A stretch of 64,000 nt of DNA from Peribacillus alkalitolerans (GTDB taxonomy: Bacteria > Bacillota > Bacilli > Bacillales > DSM-1321). Location: NCBI RefSeq assembly GCF_010882125.1, contig NZ_JAAGVZ010000014.1, positions 1 to 64,000 on the forward strand. Reading direction: 5' to 3'. Positions 60,509 to 64,000 of this stretch are shown here, one piece after another. The position numbers were made by a program, and so were the translations under genes. Each line of letters opens with the position of its first letter. The first letter of the stretch is position 1. Under the pieces are notes generated by a model. That model saw only the letters and a list, made by a program, of their open reading frames with translations, was not told the DNA's origin and did no database searches.

Positions 60509-61233
60509 TTATATCGTAAATCCACCATCCACAATAATAGATTCACCATTTACATAAGAACTTAGGTCAGATGCTAGAAATAACGCGACTTTAGCAACAT
60601 CCATAGGAGTTCCTGCTCTTCGTAAAGGAATTCGTTTCATAATGTTTTCTTTGACTTGTTCATCCTTGACCCAATTAAGAGGAGTTTCTATAAATCCGGG
60701 AAGTATGCAGTTGCTACGTATTCCTTCGGGTCCGTATTGGGCAGCTACACTTTTAATGATAGCCTCAATTCCCGTTTTGCTTACTCCGTAAGGAACAGAA
60801 TGACTGGCAGCCCGGACTCTTCCTGAAATGGAGGAAGTGCCAATGATTGCACCGGATTTTTGCTTCACCATTTGGGGAATTACTTCTTTTATCATATGAA
60901 AGCAACTTGTTAAGTTAGTTTGTATAATAGTTTCCCAGTTTTCATCAAGTGTGGCTTCTATGTTTCCTATATGCGGGTTGATGCCTGCATTACTGAACAG
61001 TATGTCAATTGATCCAAACTCTTGGATAATCGTTGTAATCGAACGTTTTATGGCTTCATGATCACGCATATCGATTTCAATCGCAGTAACGTTTTTGAGA
61101 TTAGATACATTATGTATACAAATATCAAGGACGATCACTTTTGCTCCTTGTTCAACAAATAGATCGGCTGCGGATATAGGCCGATGCCTGAATTCCCTCC
61201 AGTAATGATAGCAATCTTATTCTCTAGTAACAT
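60509..61233 (-). pseudogene. Short-chain dehydrogenase/reductase with a frameshift
   Basis: From the ATG at 61233 (6 bases after GGAGG) the frame encodes MLLENKIAIITGGNSGIG, the classical SDR nucleotide-binding start, then breaks at about 61173-61182. One frame over, SADLFVEQGAKVIVLDI resumes the fold, followed by NAG (SNAGIN), Ser in GTSSISG and YxxxK in YGVSK. The gene length is one base short of a multiple of three, so a single-base loss explains it. As it stands only a start inside (61138) remains open, giving a protein without the cofactor site. Sequencing error is possible. Confidence 0.85.
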
Positions 61234-61261
61234 ACTAAACCTCCATCAATTGGATATCGCT

Positions 61262-62155
61262 TTATCTCGATGGTTGTTTCCTAAACTTCGGCAATGTTTG
61301 ATCAGAGATTAAGAAAATACTGCCCAATATGATGAAGAGTCCGACAATCATGCCCCAAGTTATAGTTTCTTTAAGGAATACCATCCCCCACACTATACCA
61401 AAAAATGGGATAAGAAGTGTAACACTAGCCGCTATGGTCGGTCCTGCGCTTTCAATTAAATAGAAATATAGAAGGTAAGCAAATGTAGTACAGAATAGGG
61501 CCAATCCAATCATTGAGAATACAGCTATTGGTGTTACTGCTTGAAAAGATTCTTTCCAAAAGATAAGAGTGACTGGTAACAATATGAGGGTAGCCCCTAC
61601 CTGCTGCCCAGTTGCCAGGGATAATGAAGGTACACCCGCTAAATATTTCTTCGTATACACACCCGCAAATCCGTAAGAAACGGTCGATAATATGGAGATG
61701 AAGCAAGCTATGATAATATTTAGAGTAAACGGCACTGAGCTCCACCCTACTAATAATGCTACTCCAAAGGTACCGATGAAAATCCCTAACCATTTTCGTA
61801 TAGTCATGCTCTCACCCAGCCACCCCCATGCCACTAAAGCTGTAAATAGAGGTGTCATGGAGTTTAAAATTGCAGACATGGAGGCAGGCAATTGCAAGGC
61901 TGCCACTGCAATGAATATCGATGGGATTACTGCGTTTAAAAGTCCAATTATTAGATACTGTTTCCAGCGTTTCTTCCATTCAAGAGATTTATTGACTGAT
62001 ATCATATAGATTAATAAAGCCAGCGCTGCAATAGTAACTCTCCCTTGAATAGTTAGGAATGGTCCTAGAACTGGTGAAGAAATCCGGATAAAGAGAAAGG
62101 ACGCTCCCCAAAGCGCCGCCAATCCGAATAAGGTCATCATTTCATTTCGTTTCAT
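61262..62155 (-). CDS. EamA/DMT-family transporter
   Basis: A 297-residue protein with ten helices in two EamA repeats; ALWGASFLFIRIS opens the first and PLFTALVAWGWLGE closes it, mirrored by LIPFFGIVWGMVFLKE. Drug/metabolite transporter superfamily exporter of unknown substrate. Upstream of, and in the same direction as, the SDR gene. Confidence 0.88.
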   Translation of the reverse strand: MKRNEMMTLFGLAALWGASFLFIRISSPVLGPFLTIQGRVTIAALALLIYMISVNKSLEWKKRWKQYLIIGLLNAVIPSIFIAVAALQLPASMSAILNSMTPLFTALVAWGWLGESMTIRKWLGIFIGTFGVALLVGWSSVPFTLNIIIACFISILSTVSYGFAGVYTKKYLAGVPSLSLATGQQVGATLILLPVTLIFWKESFQAVTPIAVFSMIGLALFCTTFAYLLYFYLIESAGPTIAASVTLLIPFFGIVWGMVFLKETITWGMIVGLFIILGSIFLISDQTLPKFRKQPSR

Positions 62156-62349
62156 GTTTCCCCTTCTCTCTGCCTAATAAATTTATTACTCTCTTTATAT
62201 CATTCCTTATTAATTATGACATCCAAATTCTTGCTTTTTAATTAGTATAGGGATAAAGAAAGGGCCAATCCTCCTAAATCAACCTTATTTCAACTGGAAT
62301 AGGCAACTAGTGGTATTCTTCTACGTTAATAATTTGCAAAAGTGAAAAA

Positions 62350-62371
62350 GCAGGAGTAATAACACTCCTGC
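62350..62371 (-). terminator. Terminator of the 62380-62958 gene
   Basis: GCAGGAGT pairs with ACTCCTGC, followed on the minus strand by TTTTTC. Confidence 0.88.
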
Positions 62372-62379
62372 CTAGTTAT

Positions 62380-62958
62380 TTAATCTAAATTACTTAATAT
62401 ATTCTCACGATCTGAGTTCTCTTCATAAGTCAGCACTTCTGCAACCGGTTGATAGGATTCCCCATAAAAATGCTGATCCTTATAGGTATGGATATGTTCA
62501 TATGTCTTCTTCATTGCCTCATATACCATTTCTTCTGTTTCATGATGTGGAGCCCAATAAAGGATTTCCATTTCATTTATTTCCTTAGTTGCAAGGGACC
62601 TTCTTCGATAACCAATGGATTGTGCGTGTTCAAATCCCTCTCTTTTGTAAAAGTGAAGGCGTTTGGCCGTGTCAGTGTCTTCATAGTTAACAGGTTCTAC
62701 TTCAAGAATAATCGGCTTTTCTTTTTGCTTCAGTTTCTTTAGTAGCTTTCCTCCTAGGCCTTGCCCTCGTGACTCTTTGGATACAAATAGATAATCAATA
62801 AAAATGAAAGTAGGTGTTTCCACATAAAGCAAGACATGATGTGGACCCTCATCCTTATGATAGATTGATGATTTCTCATCCAATAGTGTTTCTATATGCT
62901 CCTTTGATTTCATTTCTTCAATAGGGAAATACTGATTTAATTTTTCATACCAATGCAT
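62380..62958 (-). CDS. GNAT-family N-acetyltransferase
   Basis: A 192-residue GNAT protein with acetyl-CoA loop SRGQGLGGKLLKKLK (about 63-77) and an extra C-terminal 50 residues (helical, acidic). Third acetyltransferase of the window. Substrate unknown. Confidence 0.82.
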   Translation of the reverse strand: MHWYEKLNQYFPIEEMKSKEHIETLLDEKSSIYHKDEGPHHVLLYVETPTFIFIDYLFVSKESRGQGLGGKLLKKLKQKEKPIILEVEPVNYEDTDTAKRLHFYKREGFEHAQSIGYRRRSLATKEINEMEILYWAPHHETEEMVYEAMKKTYEHIHTYKDQHFYGESYQPVAEVLTYEENSDRENILSNLD

Positions 62959-63041
62959 ATGTAATCTCCTTCCATCTTTCTGTCCTATCAGGTATTATTT
63001 GAAAAAATTGTCCAATACATCCATAAAATAATGATAAAGGA

Positions 63042-63058
63042 CACGCAATTATTGCGTG
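63042..63058 (-). terminator. Terminator of the right-edge MFS gene
   Basis: CACGCAA pairs with TTGCGTG around TTA, with CCTTTATC after it on the minus strand. Confidence 0.75.
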
Positions 63059-63066
63059 CCCCAATT

Positions 63067-64000
63067 TTAGGCTGTTCGTCTTTTAAATGGACGAAGCTTC
63101 TGCCGATCAATATAAAGTACAACAAACAAAAATGAGATTCCACCCACTATTCTAAGAACTGTGGAAATGATCATAGCACTATTCATGGAGTACGCCTCTA
63201 ATAAATAAACCCCAAATTGAGGTGCAATAAACCCCATTCCTGCAATTAAGAAATTATAATTGGCAATAAAACTCGTTCTGTTATGATCGGGTGACACATG
63301 GAGTAGCTGGTTAAATAACAGCATGACGGTTCCTGCGACAAAGATTCCAGTCAGTAAATTAATTAAAGTCAAATAAATTAGGTTTTTTGAAAGGATGGTC
63401 AATATCGGGGCTGATGCCATACCAATTCCAGCGACTGACAGCATGACTGAGTTCCCCCATTTTTCCGCACTTCTTCCCCACCATTTATAGCTTGCCATCT
63501 GCGATATTTGATTAGCGACCGTGAAGAGACTAATCCAAAAAGCGGAAGCATGGGCATAATTAATCTGATAAATATTAAAAAGCGGCCAAGCCATTTGCCA
63601 GCCAAAATTAAACAAAATCGCACACACTAAAAAGTAAAAGTAAGGTTTATGTTTAAATATTGATAAGGAATTACCTAAACCTCTCGAGGTTTCTACCTTC
63701 ATTCGTTGTAGTGGGATTTCTTTATGCTTGATTAAATAGAACACTTCAATCAATCCAAATATGAAACAAATAAGAAACACTACTTGATATGGACCAGGTA
63801 GATGTTTATCAAAAAATTGCATGATGAATCCAGTAAGGAAGGTTACAATCAACCCAACCAACGTTAAAACCCGATTTCGCTCACTAAAAAATGCTCCTCT
63901 TCTTTCATCCGGAATTAAATCCCCAATAAAGGACTGCCATGACAGCGTGGCAATAGCATTAGGTAAACCCATAGCCGCTACAACCCCCACCAAAATCCAA
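63067..64000 (-). CDS. MFS transporter, N-terminus beyond the window
   Basis: The frame is open to the right edge, so the 5' part is missing; 311 codons are visible. It holds the middle and C-terminal helices of a major facilitator: loop IPDERRGAFFSERNRVLT, then KPYFYFLVCAILFNFGWQMAWPLFNIY and later helices to RQKLRPFKRR. Substrate unknown. Internal TTG at 63993 is not the start. Confidence 0.85.
   Translation of the reverse strand, partial: WILVGVVAAMGLPNAIATLSWQSFIGDLIPDERRGAFFSERNRVLTLVGLIVTFLTGFIMQFFDKHLPGPYQVVFLICFIFGLIEVFYLIKHKEIPLQRMKVETSRGLGNSLSIFKHKPYFYFLVCAILFNFGWQMAWPLFNIYQINYAHASAFWISLFTVANQISQMASYKWWGRSAEKWGNSVMLSVAGIGMASAPILTILSKNLIYLTLINLLTGIFVAGTVMLLFNQLLHVSPDHNRTSFIANYNFLIAGMGFIAPQFGVYLLEAYSMNSAMIISTVLRIVGGISFLFVVLYIDRQKLRPFKRRTA

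Overview
The window is a piece of chromosome from a low-GC, spore-forming member of the Bacillaceae. The evidence is the gene order from the tRNA/rRNA cluster to ddl, which mirrors the Bacillus subtilis ydcK-tex-rsbX-sigB-rsb-ndoA-alr-ydcC-acpS-ydcA-ydbT-ydbS-cshA-murF-ddl block (here on the minus strand), together with the sporulation genes cmpA and ydcC, frequent TTG/GTG starts with strong AGGAGG-type ribosome sites, and classical T-box and yybP-ykoY leaders. I do not assign a species. LAYOUT. 1-1350: the 5' tip of a 16S rRNA gene preceded by eleven tRNA genes (Asn-Ser-Glu-Asp-Gln-Lys-Leu-Leu-Arg-Pro-Gly in transcription order), one minus-strand operon with a near-consensus promoter. 1360-9240: a SprT-like protein, the tiny cortex protein CmpA, Tex, and the complete general-stress module rsbRSTUVW-sigB-rsbX. 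9241-13710: the ndoAI-ndoA (MazEF) toxin system, alanine racemase, lipoprotein YdcC and AcpS. 13800-24470: rhomboid protease, two PH-domain membrane proteins, UvsE, the RNA helicase CshA, an esterase, a HemAT-type oxygen sensor, MurF and Ddl. 24900-33400: accessory genes: csoR-copZ, an orphan YknX/YknW-like pair, and a ywrABCD-like cluster (two-part chromate transporter, gamma-glutamyltransferase-like protein, Lrp regulator). 33600-46970: a multi-repeat mechanosensitive-type membrane protein with its own SigB promoter, a DJ-1/PfpI protein, an NSS amino-acid transporter behind a phenylalanine T-box, a decayed rpmE2 with a Zur-like box, a polyamine operon (potRABCD), an MFS exporter and a TerC protein behind a manganese riboswitch. 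47300-64000: a penicillin-acylase-like enzyme, a CatR-CatE-nitroreductase electrophile-stress module, an ECF sigma/anti-sigma operon, GDPD, a frameshifted uracil-DNA glycosylase, an FbpB-like small protein, TetR and GNAT proteins, a frameshifted SDR, an EamA transporter and an MFS gene cut by the right edge. HOW THE PARTS WORK TOGETHER. The strongest theme is SigB stress control: besides the expected promoter before rsbV there is a consensus SigB promoter before rsbR, another before the mechanosensitive-type protein, and a weaker one before an unlabelled 41-residue gene. A second theme is riboregulation (Phe T-box, Mn riboswitch, rRNA leader). A third is metal and redox sensing (CsoR, Zur-like boxes, a stranded Fur box, CatR). 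Six genes too short for ordinary ORF calling were read by eye (cmpA, a 54-residue two-helix protein behind the NSS transporter, the rpmE2 remnant, a 41-residue protein, a DUF1540 protein and an FbpB-like protein). Intergenic repeats are common: four copies of a palindromic 95-190 bp family, one copy of a second family, and three kinds of short tandem arrays. I see no prophage, insertion sequence, CRISPR array or integrative element.
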